Shown: positions 15,491 through 23,285, numbered from the stretch's first letter. The stretch: DNA of 34,720 nucleotides from JBLNBQ01 sp050260095 (GCA_050260095.1 JBLNBQ010000189.1:1-34720); one strand, 5' to 3'. Numbers and translations: made by a program. The notes: generated from the sequence alone by a model not told the origin.

Positions 15491-16503
15491 GACAGGGGGC
15501 GGCCGAGCGCGGCCGCGAGCGGCTGCAACTCTGCCATGAGCCCGGCGAAGTTGGCCGGGGTGAGCGATTGCGGCCCGTCGGAGAGCGCCTGGTCGGGATG
15601 GGGATGGACCTCGATCATGAGGCCATCCGCCCCGGCCGCCAGCCCGGCCTTGGCCAGCGGGGGCACCAGCCGCCACTTGCCGGCGGCGTGGCTGGGGTCG
15701 ACGATGACCGGCAGGTGCGAAAGTTGCTTGACGAGCGGGATCGCCGAGAGATCCAACGTGTTCCGGGTCGCCGTCTCGTACGTCCGGATGCCCCGTTCGC
15801 ACAGCACGACGGCTTGGTTCCCTTCCCGCAGGATGTACTCGGCGGCCAGCAGCCACTCCTCGACCGTGGCCGAAAGGCCCCGCTTCAGCATGACCGGCTT
15901 TCCCGCCTGCCCCACCGCCGAAAGGAGCGTGAAGTTCTGCATGTTCCGGGCGCCGACCTGGAGCATGTCCACGTACCGGGCGACCAGTTCCACCTCATTG
16001 GGGTTGAGCACCTCGGTGACCACCGGCAGGCCGGTCTGCTCGCGCGCCTCCGCCAGCAGCCGCAGTCCTTCCTCCCCCAAGCCCTGGAAGGCGTAGGGCG
16101 AGGTCCGGGGCTTGAACGCCCCGCCGCGCAGGATCCGGGCCCCCGCCGCCTTGACGGCCTCCGCCGCTTCGAGCACCTGCGCCCGGTTCTCGACGGCGCA
16201 AGGTCCGGCGATGACGACCGTCTCCGCCCCGCCTAGCCTGACCCCCCCAACCTCTACGACGGTCGGCTCGTTGCGGAACTCCCGTCCGGCCAATTTGAAG
16301 GGCGCCAGGATGGGGAGGACCTTTTCGACGCCCTCCATCGCTTCGAGTATCTCGCGGGCCTCGCTCTTCTTCTCGCCGATGGCGCCGATGATGGTGCGCT
16401 CGACGCCGCGGGAAAGGTGAACCCCGAAGCCGAGTGCGTTAAGTCGCCCGACGACCGCCTCGAGTTTCTCTTCGGAGGCAAAGGGCTCCATGACGACGAT
16501 CAC
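15487..16503 (-). CDS. aroF: 3-deoxy-7-phosphoheptulonate (DAHP) synthase with N-terminal regulatory domain
   Basis: This enzyme condenses phosphoenolpyruvate with erythrose-4-phosphate, the first step of aromatic synthesis. The 338-residue protein matches the Thermotoga-type class I-beta enzyme. An N-terminal ferredoxin/ACT-like domain (MIVVMEP, then RTIIGAIGEK near 38-47) is followed by a TIM barrel with GPCAVENR, GGAFKPRTSPYAFQGLG, QVGARNMQNF, LKRGLSATVEEWL, CERGIRTYE, DPSHAAGKW and EVHPHPDQALSDG. The N-terminal domain is where aromatic end products usually inhibit. The GTG at 16503 overlaps the hisC stop (GTGA). Confidence 0.96.
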   Translation of the reverse strand: MIVVMEPFASEEKLEAVVGRLNALGFGVHLSRGVERTIIGAIGEKKSEAREILEAMEGVEKVLPILAPFKLAGREFRNEPTVVEVGGVRLGGAETVVIAGPCAVENRAQVLEAAEAVKAAGARILRGGAFKPRTSPYAFQGLGEEGLRLLAEAREQTGLPVVTEVLNPNEVELVARYVDMLQVGARNMQNFTLLSAVGQAGKPVMLKRGLSATVEEWLLAAEYILREGNQAVVLCERGIRTYETATRNTLDLSAIPLVKQLSHLPVIVDPSHAAGKWRLVPPLAKAGLAAGADGLMIEVHPHPDQALSDGPQSLTPANFAGLMAELQPLAAALGRPLS

Positions 16504-17624
16504 CGCGCCTCCCCCCCTTCCCGGGTGCTGGCGAGCACCCCATCCAGCGCGGCGAGGAAGCGGTCGTTCTGCTCCGGAGTGCCGACCGTGACCCGCAGGT
16601 GGTCGGGCCGCCCGAAGATGTCGCCGGTGCGGACGATGACGCCGCGCCTCAGGAGATCCTTGAAGAGCCGGACGCTGTCGACGCCGGTGGCGGTGAAGAC
16701 GAAGTTGGCCTGGCTTGGGATGACCGAAAGGCCCCGGCGCTCAAGCTCTGCGGTCAGCCGGGCCCGCTCGCTCAGGTTGAGGCTGCGGCTGCGGCGGACG
16801 AACTCCTGATCGCCCAACGCAGCGAGGGCGGCGACTTGCGCCGCCTGGTTCACGTTGAAGGGCTCGCGGGCGCGCTCGACGACCCGCAGCAGTCCGGCCG
16901 GGGCGACGCCGTAGCCGATGCGCAGGCCGGCCAGGCCATAGATCTTGGAGAAGGTGCGCAGCACGATGCAGCGTCTCCCGGCTTTCACGTAGGTGAGGCC
17001 GTCGGCGTAAGCGGGCTCGTCGACGTACTCCTGATAGGCTTGGTCGAACACGACGACCACCTCGGGCGGGACGGCGGCCATGAAGGCTTCGACCGCGCTC
17101 GCCGGGACCGTCGTTCCCGTCGGGTTGTTGGGGTTACAGAGGAAGACCAGCTTGGTGCGGGAAGTCACCGCGGCGGCCATGGCGTCCAGGTCGTGCCGGT
17201 TCTCCTTGAGCGGCACCTTCCGAACCCGCGCGCCCATGAGCAATGCCGCGAATTCGTATTCGCTGAAAGTGGGGTCGGCCATCACGATCTCGTCGCCCGG
17301 GTTCAGGAAGGCTTCGGCGAGGAACTTGATGATCTCGTCGGACCCGTTGCCGACGACAAGGTTCTCCGGCCCAACCCCCAGGAGGCCGGCGAGGCGTTCC
17401 TTGAGGCGGAAGGCGGCCCCGTCGGGATAGAGATGGGCGACGGGGGCCCAGGCCTTCAACGCCTCGACCGCCCGCGGGGCTGGACCCAGCGGGTTTTCAT
17501 TGGAGGCCAACTTGATCACGTCGGTGAGGCCCAGCTCGCGTTGGACCTCCTCGATGGGTTTGCCCGGTACGTACGGCCGGATGTCGAAGATGCAGGGCCG
17601 GGCCGAACGCTCGATCCCGTTCAT
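16500..17624 (-). CDS. hisC: histidinol-phosphate / aromatic aminotransferase, PLP-dependent
   Basis: The 374-residue fold-type I aminotransferase has SNENPLGP at 41-48, NPNNPTG at 164-170, FDQAYQEY with Asp194 and Tyr197, and the PLP lysine Lys227 in RTFSKIYGLAGLRIGYG. Sequence type is HisC. No other histidine gene is near; it lies between chorismate mutase and DAHP synthase. The likely duty is therefore transamination of phenylpyruvate and hydroxyphenylpyruvate, as Bacillus subtilis HisC does in addition to histidinol phosphate. The ATG at 17624 overlaps the aroH stop (ATGA) and has a GGGAGG site. The alternative is a dedicated aromatic enzyme. Confidence 0.93.
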   Translation of the reverse strand: MNGIERSARPCIFDIRPYVPGKPIEEVQRELGLTDVIKLASNENPLGPAPRAVEALKAWAPVAHLYPDGAAFRLKERLAGLLGVGPENLVVGNGSDEIIKFLAEAFLNPGDEIVMADPTFSEYEFAALLMGARVRKVPLKENRHDLDAMAAAVTSRTKLVFLCNPNNPTGTTVPASAVEAFMAAVPPEVVVVFDQAYQEYVDEPAYADGLTYVKAGRRCIVLRTFSKIYGLAGLRIGYGVAPAGLLRVVERAREPFNVNQAAQVAALAALGDQEFVRRSRSLNLSERARLTAELERRGLSVIPSQANFVFTATGVDSVRLFKDLLRRGVIVRTGDIFGRPDHLRVTVGTPEQNDRFLAALDGVLASTREGGEAR

Positions 17625-17992
17625 TCGCTCTTCCCTCCCAGGTCGGGGCGGAGCTGGGCCGCCCCCCGCAGGTACGCGTGGCGCATCGCCTTTTGGGGCA
17701 GATCCGTGTTGACGTGAAGAAGGACGCGGATGCAGCCCGGCAGCGCGCCGGGCCTGTCGATCTCCACGGCGTCGAGCAGAGGCGTGGTGGTCCAACCCAA
17801 CTGCCGGGCGGCTGCGGCGGGGAACTCGGCGGTCAGGTCGGGCGTCGCGGTGAAGATGGCCGAGCAGAGGTCGTCCACCGAAAGGTGATTCACGGCGAGC
17901 AGGGTTTCGAGCAACTCGCGCGTGGCGGTCAGGATGGCGTCCGGCGTGTTGGCGGGCGCCGTGGTGGCGCCCCGGATGCCGCGCACCGCCAT
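17621..17992 (-). CDS. aroH: chorismate mutase, AroH class
   Basis: The 123-residue enzyme rearranges chorismate to prephenate. It belongs to the trimeric AroH class: AVRGIRGATT with Arg7 at the start, EFPAAAARQLGW in the middle, and the active-site pair Glu77 and Arg89 (EIDRPGALPGCIRVLLH). By alignment from memory, Asp74 stands where Bacillus has Cys75. The chain ends shortly after KAMRHAYLRGAAQLRPDL, the family C-terminus. The ATG at 17992 has a strong GGAGGTGA site. It is the first gene of the aroH-hisC-aroF-tyrA-aroA-cmk-plsC-ispH run and follows a promoter and leader hairpin. Confidence 0.95.
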   Translation of the reverse strand: MAVRGIRGATTAPANTPDAILTATRELLETLLAVNHLSVDDLCSAIFTATPDLTAEFPAAAARQLGWTTTPLLDAVEIDRPGALPGCIRVLLHVNTDLPQKAMRHAYLRGAAQLRPDLGGKSE

Positions 17993-18010
17993 GGCTCGGT
18001 TCACCTCCGG

Positions 18011-18036
18011 AAAAGGAAAAGCGGCCTTCAGGCCGC
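18011..18036 (-). terminator. terminator-like hairpin inside the aroH leader
   Basis: On the minus strand GCGGCC-TGAA-GGCCGC (18036-18021) is followed by TTTTCCTTTT (18020-18011), then directly by the aroH ribosome site. It lies downstream of the aroH promoter, so it is in the operon mRNA and looks like an attenuator rather than only an end signal for the gene before. CAGGC just upstream could pair with GCCTG inside the left arm. Confidence 0.6.
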
Positions 18037-18041
18037 GCCTG

Positions 18042-18058
18042 ATGCTATATTCTAGCAT
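18042..18058 (-). promoter_or_regulatory. inverted repeat over the aroH -10 element (possible operator)
   Basis: ATGCTA (18042-18047) and TAGCAT (18053-18058) form a perfect 6-bp inverted repeat with a 5-base centre, and the -10 hexamer lies inside it. A repressor binding here would block polymerase. Inference from position only. Confidence 0.4.
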
Positions 18059-18077
18059 GCCCGGTTATGGTTTACAA
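18049..18077 (-). promoter_or_regulatory. sigma-A promoter of the aroH operon
   Basis: TTGTAA (18077-18072) and TAGAAT (18054-18049) are separated by 17 bases on the minus strand. Transcription should begin near 18042, about 50 bases before the aroH ATG. The -35 starts four bases after the stop of the preceding gene. Confidence 0.65.
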
Positions 18078-18080
18078 GGG

Positions 18081-18548
18081 CTAACGGCCGCTTTCCATCC
18101 GCCGGAGGGCCACGGTGATCTGCTGTTTCATCTCCTCGCCCATACGGTACAAAAACCTTTCCGCGTCCCAATGGCTGAGGAGGATCTCCGCCGGCTCAAG
18201 GACCTCGATCTTGCGGAACTCCTCGCGAAGGATGAACCGGACCAGATCCTCGATCGCGTCCGCCTCGACCTCGATGATGACGGGCGCATAGCCGACTTCC
18301 TCGCCGGTGACGGGGTCGCTGACCTGGTACACCTCGGGCGACGTGTCGACTTCCAGGACTCGGATGCCTTGGAGGGGTAGGTTGCGCAGCAGGGCCAACT
18401 CGCGCTCGCGGGTCTCCGCCGCCACTTCGGTCGCCCGTTTGGCGCCGTGGAAGAGGCGATACGCCTGTGGGCGGCCCCTGAAATCGAACCGGACCCGGGC
18501 CTTGATGTTGACTCCCAGGAACCCCTCTCCCTCTCGCCCTTTGACCAC
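18081..18548 (-). CDS. uncharacterised protein, 155 residues
   Basis: I do not recognise the family. The start is GTG at 18548, with GGGGAGG seven bases upstream. The chain is soluble-looking, mixed alpha/beta, and rich in Glu and Arg. A block near 59-95 (IRVLEVDTSPEVYQV, then GEEVGYAPVIIEVEA) suggests beta strands. EDLVRFILREEFRKIEVLEPAEI and a helical end (FLYRMGEEMKQQITVALRRM) follow. There is no signal peptide or membrane segment. It lies 29 bases after rluB and stops just before the aroH promoter, so it is the last gene of the rluB unit. Codon use matches its neighbours and the ribosome site is good, so it is probably a real gene. Confidence 0.75.
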   Translation of the reverse strand: MVKGREGEGFLGVNIKARVRFDFRGRPQAYRLFHGAKRATEVAAETRERELALLRNLPLQGIRVLEVDTSPEVYQVSDPVTGEEVGYAPVIIEVEADAIEDLVRFILREEFRKIEVLEPAEILLSHWDAERFLYRMGEEMKQQITVALRRMESGR

Positions 18549-18577
18549 GCAGAGGCCTCCCCTCGCCGTTCTCCTCC

Positions 18578-19366
18578 CTAGTCTGAGCGGCGGTCAGGAA
18601 AATTATGACTCCGCATCCTGCCGTTTTCCCAGAGGGACGCGACCTCCTGTTCACTGAGCCGGCGCCATTGCCCGGGTGCGAGCGCCCCCAGCCTGAGCGG
18701 GCCGAAGGCGGTGCGCCGCAGGTGGAGGACCGGGTGACCGACGGCCGCCAGCATGCGCTTGACCTGACGCTTTCGGCCTTCCCGGATGACCAGTTCCACC
18801 GTGCTGGTCTGGCCGTCGGAGGCGAGGCATCTCGCCCGGGCCGGAGCGGTCGGGCCGTCCTCCAGGACGACTCCCCGCTCGAGCCGGGTCAGGTCCGCCC
18901 CGGTCACCCGCCCGGCCACCACCGCTTCGTAGGTCTTCGCCACGTGATAACGCGGGTGAAGCAGCAGGTTGGCGAGTTCACCATCGTTGGTGAGCAGGAG
19001 GAGGCCTTCCGTATCGGCGTCAAGGCGCCCGACCGGGAAGAGGCGGACGCCGGGGCAGTCGACCAGGTCGAGCACCGTGGGGCGGCCCTGGGGATCGCGC
19101 GCGGTGGTGATGACGCCCGCCGGCTTGTTGAGGAGCAGGTACTCGTTCCGCGGGGGCTGGGCGAGGGGGCGCCCGTCCAGGGCCAGTTCGTCCCGCCCGG
19201 GGTCGACCTTCACTCCAAGCTCGCGCACGATCCGCCCGTTCACTGAGACTCGGCCGCTCAGGATCAACTCCTCGGCTGCTCGCCGGGAAGCGACGCCAGC
19301 CTGCGCGAGCGCTTTCTGGAGGCGGACCACCCCCGCGGGGCGCTCGCCTGCGGACCCGTTCGTCAC
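18578..19366 (-). CDS. rluB: 23S rRNA pseudouridine synthase, RluB/RsuA family
   Basis: The 262-residue protein has an N-terminal S4 RNA-binding domain (RLQKALAQAGVASRRAAEELI, then GRVSVNG) and a catalytic domain with LLLNKPAGVITT, the active-site loop GRLDADTEGLLLLTNDG with its catalytic Asp, and EGRKRQVKRMLAAVGHPVLHLRR. It most likely modifies helix 89 of 23S rRNA, as Bacillus RluB does. Start GTG 19366 was chosen for its GAGGTG site (19378-19373); the S4 domain begins about 15 residues in. In many Bacillota it sits near scpA-scpB, as here. Confidence 0.94.
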   Translation of the reverse strand: MTNGSAGERPAGVVRLQKALAQAGVASRRAAEELILSGRVSVNGRIVRELGVKVDPGRDELALDGRPLAQPPRNEYLLLNKPAGVITTARDPQGRPTVLDLVDCPGVRLFPVGRLDADTEGLLLLTNDGELANLLLHPRYHVAKTYEAVVAGRVTGADLTRLERGVVLEDGPTAPARARCLASDGQTSTVELVIREGRKRQVKRMLAAVGHPVLHLRRTAFGPLRLGALAPGQWRRLSEQEVASLWENGRMRSHNFPDRRSD

Positions 19367-19454
19367 CGCCAACACCTCAGGGGGCGAATTTCGGCGCGGG
19401 CTACCATTCACCTGCCGGCCGCCGGTCGGGGCTGCGACGCGCTGCAAACTCCAA

Positions 19455-19474
19455 AGGCGGGGTCTCCCCCGCCT
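19455..19474 (-). terminator. terminator-like hairpin after gerW
   Basis: AGGCGGGG (19455-19462) and CCCCGCCT (19467-19474) form a perfect 8-bp stem with a 4-base loop, followed on the minus strand by TTGGAGTTTG. It separates gerW from rluB. The T content is weak, so read-through into rluB is possible. Confidence 0.5.
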
Positions 19475-19497
19475 GGAAAATGCCGTATGTTCGGAAG

Positions 19498-20097
19498 TCA
19501 GCTGCGATGGTCGTGCCGGTTGCGAAGGCGGACCAGCGGCCGGAGCGGGCTGGTCGCCACCGGGGCCGCGACGGGCGCCGGCGAAGCGACCGGAGAGGAA
19601 GCCACCGGGGAGGAAGTGGCCGGAGCGTGTTCGCCGGTGGCGCCCCGCGCCTTCAGGAGGCCCTGCAGCCCATCGATGAGGCGCGGGGCGAGATCGAGCA
19701 GCCGGTCGTAGAGCACCTGGCTATCTACCGGGAGAAGGCGCATCTCGTCGCGGCCCACCACGAGGAAGCCCACGGGCTGGATGGAGATGCCGGCGCCGCT
19801 TCCGCCGCCGAAGGGATGCGACCTCCCGCCATCCCCGCCCCCGTCCTTTCCCCCGTCCTTGCCGCCCGACATCCCTTGCGAGCTGCCGCCCTTGCTCTTG
19901 CCGCCGTCGTCTTCCTCGGCCAGTTCGTACTCGGTTCCCCCAGCGGCGAAGCCGAAAGTCACCCGGGAGATCGGGACGATCACTTTGCCGTCGGGCGTTT
20001 CCACCGGGTCGCCGAGGATGGTGTTGACATCCACCATGTTCTTGATGCTCTCGAGGGTGGTCCGCATCAAGCCTTCAATCGGGTGTTGGGCTTCCAC
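19498..20097 (-). CDS. ytfJ: GerW/YtfJ family spore protein
   Basis: The 199-residue protein is of the GerW (YtfJ) family, needed in Bacillus for the germination receptor response. HPIEGLMRTTLESIKNMVDVN opens in family fashion, then GDPVETPDGKVIVPISRVTFGFAAGG. A Gly/Lys/Asp-rich low-complexity stretch of about 30 residues follows, then GISIQPVGFLVVG near 115. The C-terminal tail is unusual: an Ala/Pro/Val/Ser run with repeated SSPVAS and APVA units, ending in an Arg-rich patch. GTG 20097 was chosen since it gives the family N-terminus; it overlaps the upstream gene by 31 bases. Confidence 0.9.
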   Translation of the reverse strand: MEAQHPIEGLMRTTLESIKNMVDVNTILGDPVETPDGKVIVPISRVTFGFAAGGTEYELAEEDDGGKSKGGSSQGMSGGKDGGKDGGGDGGRSHPFGGGSGAGISIQPVGFLVVGRDEMRLLPVDSQVLYDRLLDLAPRLIDGLQGLLKARGATGEHAPATSSPVASSPVASPAPVAAPVATSPLRPLVRLRNRHDHRS

Positions 20098-20765
20098 GCT
20101 ATCCCCCGCTCCTTAAGCCACAGACCTGCACCAGCGGTGATAATATCTCCGAGCCTCACCCGCACTATGCAGCGCACGGTGGTGCGGAAGGTGAAGGACT
20201 GGAAGTCGGGATCGACCCTGATCACCGGTTCGCGCAAGAGGCGCATGTTCCGGTTGAGCAGGCCGAAGACGGTCCCCTTGATGCTCCAGACCACGCCGGT
20301 CAACAGGCCGGTGAGGGCGGGATCCCCCACGCCGAACCGGGTGACCCAGCGGAACTCCTCCGTCCACCACGGGACGCGTTCGATCAGGCGGACCACAAAC
20401 TGAGCGCGAGCCAGGCCGGGGCTGTCGCCGCCCAGGAAGTGCAGCTCGTGCTTGGCCAGCATGGAAACGGTATGCGCCACCGCTCTGAGTTGCGTCAATA
20501 TCGAACGGCCCTGCTCCGGCACCAATTGGTCGAGGTCGGGCGCGGGGGGGGCCGCTGGTTCGCCGGGCGGGTCGGCCGGGTGGCGCAGTTCGAACCGGAG
20601 GAAGGGCGGGAGCCAGACCTTCAGGACGAGCAGCGGCTCTTCGCCCTGCGGGCGGTCGAAGAGGAGTTCGAAGCGGAGGTAGGACAGGCGCAAAGCCGCA
20701 TAGGCGAGAAGCGCGAGGAAGAGCAAGCCCGCTCCGGCGACCAGCACCAAGTCCCAGGCGGACAT
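20067..20765 (-). CDS. DUF2953 membrane-anchored protein
   Basis: The 232-residue protein has one N-terminal membrane helix (residues about 5-28) and then a domain starting LRLSYLRFELLFDR, as in DUF2953 proteins that sit next to ytfJ in spore formers (YtfI-like in Bacillus). A Pro/Ala-rich linker near 65-80, a middle helix region, and TFRTTVRCIVRVRLGDIITAG near the end follow. The function is unknown; the constant pairing with gerW/ytfJ points to a spore or forespore role. The ATG at 20765 has an AAAGGAG site. It lies 28 bases after scpB and overlaps gerW. Confidence 0.85.
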   Translation of the reverse strand: MSAWDLVLVAGAGLLFLALLAYAALRLSYLRFELLFDRPQGEEPLLVLKVWLPPFLRFELRHPADPPGEPAAPPAPDLDQLVPEQGRSILTQLRAVAHTVSMLAKHELHFLGGDSPGLARAQFVVRLIERVPWWTEEFRWVTRFGVGDPALTGLLTGVVWSIKGTVFGLLNRNMRLLREPVIRVDPDFQSFTFRTTVRCIVRVRLGDIITAGAGLWLKERGIAWKPNTRLKA

Positions 20766-20793
20766 CGCGGGTTCTCCTTTCGGAGCTTTTCCG

Positions 20794-21342
20794 CTAGTCT
20801 CCCTCCGGCGCCGAAGCGCTATCCGGCTCGTCCTCAGGGGGCAGGGGCGGGAGTTCTCCCAGGTTGCGCAGGCCGAAGGCGAGCAGGAACTCCTCGGTCG
20901 TGCCGTATTCGACCGGGCGGCCGAGGGTGTCGCGCCGGCCCACCTCGCGGACGAGCCCACGCTCCTCCAGCGTGCGCAGCGCACTGTCGGAGTGCACGCC
21001 CCGCACGGCTTCGATCTCGGCCCGGGTGACCGGCTGGCGGTACGCGACGATCGCCAGGACCTCCAGCGCCGCCGGAGAGAGGGGCGCCTGGCGAGGGGCA
21101 CGGCCCAGGCGCAGGATCCAGTCGGCCAGTTCAGGTGCGGTCACCAGCCGCCAGCCGCCGGCAACCTCCTCGAGGACCAGCCCGGAGCCCCGGGCGCGGT
21201 AGTCGTCGGCGAGCCGGCGGAACAGGTGAGTCACCGTTTCCGGGTCGAGTTCGGTCGCCTCCGCGGCGGCCTTGGCAGTCAGCGGCTCCGGGCTGGCGAA
21301 GACGAGCGCTTCGAGAATGCGCAGGGCCTCCTGGGGGTTCAC
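20794..21342 (-). CDS. scpB: segregation and condensation protein B
   Basis: ScpB is the kite subunit of the SMC-ScpAB condensin that organises and separates chromosomes. The 182-residue protein has the two winged-helix domains of the family: an N-terminal one (LRILEALVFASPEPLTAKAAAE) and a second with LSPAALEVLAIVAYRQPVTRAEIEAVRGV, followed by LGRPVEYGTTEEFLLAFGL. The tail is acidic. The GTG at 21342 overlaps the scpA stop by four bases (GTGA), as is common for this pair. Confidence 0.96.
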   Translation of the reverse strand: MNPQEALRILEALVFASPEPLTAKAAAEATELDPETVTHLFRRLADDYRARGSGLVLEEVAGGWRLVTAPELADWILRLGRAPRQAPLSPAALEVLAIVAYRQPVTRAEIEAVRGVHSDSALRTLEERGLVREVGRRDTLGRPVEYGTTEEFLLAFGLRNLGELPPLPPEDEPDSASAPEGD

Positions 21343-22103
21343 TCTCTCTCCTCCCCTTCCAGGTCAGAACGTTCGGCGAAGATCAGGTCGAGGCGGCCGA
21401 GGGGGCGATCCTGACGGGCCCAAACCCGGCCCAGGCGGATGAGTTCGAGGACGGCGAGGAAGGTGGCCACGACTTCTCCCCTGGTCCGGTTGGCGGCGAA
21501 GAGCCGGGTGAACGGAAGGCTCCCGCTCTGCCGGAGGCGGTCCAGCACTTCCGCCATCTTTTCGGCGACGCTGAACGGCACGGGGCGGATGCGATGTTCG
21601 GGCGGCTCGGCCGCCGCCGCCGCACGCGCCGCCTGGTAGGCCAAGGCCAGGGCGGCCAGCTCGTTCGAGAGGCAGCCCGGTTCCACCGCGCTGGGCGGCG
21701 CCGGCAGGAGGCGGGGGGTCCCCGGGTCGAACCGCGCGTTCTCCGAGGCAAGCAGGGCGCCGAGGTTGGCAGCCGCCGTCTTGAACTGGCGGTAGGCCAG
21801 GAGGCGCCGCACCAGCTCTTCCCGCGGGTCGACCTCTTCCTCCGGCGTCTCCTCCCCCTCTGCGGGCGCCGCGACCGGGAGGAGCAGCCGGGCCTTGAGG
21901 GCGAGCAGGGTCGCGGCCACCACCAAGAAGTCGGCGGTCGTGTCGAGGTCGAGTTCGGGCATGGTTCGCAGGTGGGCCAGGAAGCGGTCGGCGATCACCG
22001 CCACCGGGATGTCGTAGATGCTGACCTCGGCCCGTTCGACCAGGTGGAGCAGGAGATCGAGCGGGCCGGTGTAGACGTCGAGTTCAACCTGGTAAGAGGT
22101 CAT
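21339..22103 (-). CDS. scpA: segregation and condensation protein A
   Basis: ScpA is the kleisin that bridges the SMC heads. The 254-residue protein opens YQVELDVYTGPLDLLLHLVERAEV, the family signature, followed by IPVAVIADRFLAHL and TTADFLVVAATLLALKARLLLP. The C-terminal winged helix shows FTRLFAANRTRGEVVATFLAVLELIRLGRV. The middle Glu-rich stretch is normal. The ATG at 22103 has only a weak ribosome site, 13 bases after the HD gene, so translation may rely on coupling. Confidence 0.96.
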   Translation of the reverse strand: MTSYQVELDVYTGPLDLLLHLVERAEVSIYDIPVAVIADRFLAHLRTMPELDLDTTADFLVVAATLLALKARLLLPVAAPAEGEETPEEEVDPREELVRRLLAYRQFKTAAANLGALLASENARFDPGTPRLLPAPPSAVEPGCLSNELAALALAYQAARAAAAAEPPEHRIRPVPFSVAEKMAEVLDRLRQSGSLPFTRLFAANRTRGEVVATFLAVLELIRLGRVWARQDRPLGRLDLIFAERSDLEGEERE

Positions 22104-22116
22104 GGCACACTCGCTT

Positions 22117-22635
22117 CTAGTGCCGGGCGTCGGCTTGCCGCAAGAGTTCGAGAAGGGGTTGCAGACCTTCCGGCAGCTCCGAAGCGTCGGTGGTCTCTTC
22201 ATGGCAGCGGACCAGGGCAGCGACCGCCGGGTCGGTGCCCGCGCGACGGAGCAGGGCCGCGCCGCGCTCCCCGTGGCTTCGCAACGCCGCCACGCCAGCA
22301 CGCAGAGAGCCGGGCAACCAGCCGGGCGGAGCGGGGAGAAGGACGTTCACCACCCGCACCGGGAGGGTTGCCATGTGGGGTTCCTTCCCCACGTCGTGCA
22401 GCAGGGCGGCGCGGATGAGCAACCAGCGCTCGTTGAGCGACAGGTCGGCCTCGCCTGCCACTTGTCGCGCCACCGCCACCGAGTGTCGCTGGTCGCTCCG
22501 GCGCAGGCGGAGAAAGAGCGCCTGCTCCGGCGGGGTGAGATACCGTTCCACCATGCGCAGGTCTGACGCCGGGAGTGGCCGGGGATCGAAGAACGCCAAA
22601 ACCTGTCCGGGGCGATAGGTCCAGCGGTGCCTCAA
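22117..22635 (-). CDS. HD-domain protein, putative phosphohydrolase
   Basis: The 172-residue protein has an HD fold: His51 (RHSVAVARQVA), the His80-Asp81 pair in AALLHDVGKEPH, His121 (SHGERGAALL) and His145 (VRCHEET). This HDIG-like arrangement suits a small metal-dependent phosphohydrolase. The substrate is unknown. The predicted start is TTG at 22635, overlapping the M50 gene stop by four bases (TTGA), with GGGGGGA upstream. It is followed after 13 bases by scpA. A more 5' start would run into the M50 gene. Confidence 0.75.
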   Translation of the reverse strand: MRHRWTYRPGQVLAFFDPRPLPASDLRMVERYLTPPEQALFLRLRRSDQRHSVAVARQVAGEADLSLNERWLLIRAALLHDVGKEPHMATLPVRVVNVLLPAPPGWLPGSLRAGVAALRSHGERGAALLRRAGTDPAVAALVRCHEETTDASELPEGLQPLLELLRQADARH

Positions 22636-23285
22636 CCGACCGATCCCCCCAGCGCGAGCCGGACGAAGAACTGGAAGAGCGGGCCCAGCACCGGATAGAC
22701 CCAGCCGGTGAGCAGGAGCAGCATGAGCAGGAACGGCCCGTATCGTTCGAGTTGCCAGATCAACGCGGCCCGGCGCCGCGGGAGTATTCCCGCCAGAATC
22801 TTGGAGCCATCGAGCGGCGGCACCGGGAGGAGGTTGAAGGCGGCGAGGCCGGCGTTGGTAAAGACCATCCACTCGAGGAAGGTGAGCAAGAGCACCCCGG
22901 CGAGGCCTCGCCCCGCCACGAGACCGAGGCGAAGCGGCAGGCCGAAGGCGACCGCCAGCAGCACGTTGGCCCCCGGACCGGCCAGCCCGACCAGGGTGAG
23001 CCCCTGCCGGGGGTTCCGGTAATACCGGGGGTCCACCGGCACCGGTTTCGCCCAGCCGATCACGAAGCCTCCGCCCCCGGAGAAGGAGTTGAGCAAGGAG
23101 GTGAGGAGAAAGACGAGGGTTCCAAGCGGGTCGAGATGCGCCAGGGGGTTTAAGGTGAGGCGCCCGGCCCAGCGCGGCGTCGGATCGCCGAGCTTGGCCG
23201 AGACGTAGCCGTGCGCCAGCTCATGGGCGGACAAGGCCAGGAGAAAGGCGATCGCCTTGATCCCGATGGTGATGAGGACTGCCAT
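22632..23285 (-). CDS. site-2-protease-like M50 family membrane metallopeptidase
   Basis: The 217-residue, multi-pass membrane protein has the zinc motif HELAH (His21, Glu22, His25) in its first helix and the third ligand region NLLPVPPLDG (Asn151, Asp159). This layout matches the short rhomboid-like S2P/M50 proteins often found next to scpAB in Bacillota. The substrate is unknown. The ATG at 23285 has GGGGGAGGGG upstream. It is the first gene of the M50-HD-scpA-scpB-DUF2953-gerW unit and follows a promoter and a leader hairpin. Confidence 0.9.
   Translation of the reverse strand: MAVLITIGIKAIAFLLALSAHELAHGYVSAKLGDPTPRWAGRLTLNPLAHLDPLGTLVFLLTSLLNSFSGGGGFVIGWAKPVPVDPRYYRNPRQGLTLVGLAGPGANVLLAVAFGLPLRLGLVAGRGLAGVLLLTFLEWMVFTNAGLAAFNLLPVPPLDGSKILAGILPRRRAALIWQLERYGPFLLMLLLLTGWVYPVLGPLFQFFVRLALGGSVG

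Noticed and set aside
14309..16096. 595-codon plus-strand frame opposite tyrA/aroF
   Set aside because: It is antisense to two genes with clear motifs and overlapping starts, and no plus-strand operon signals are near.
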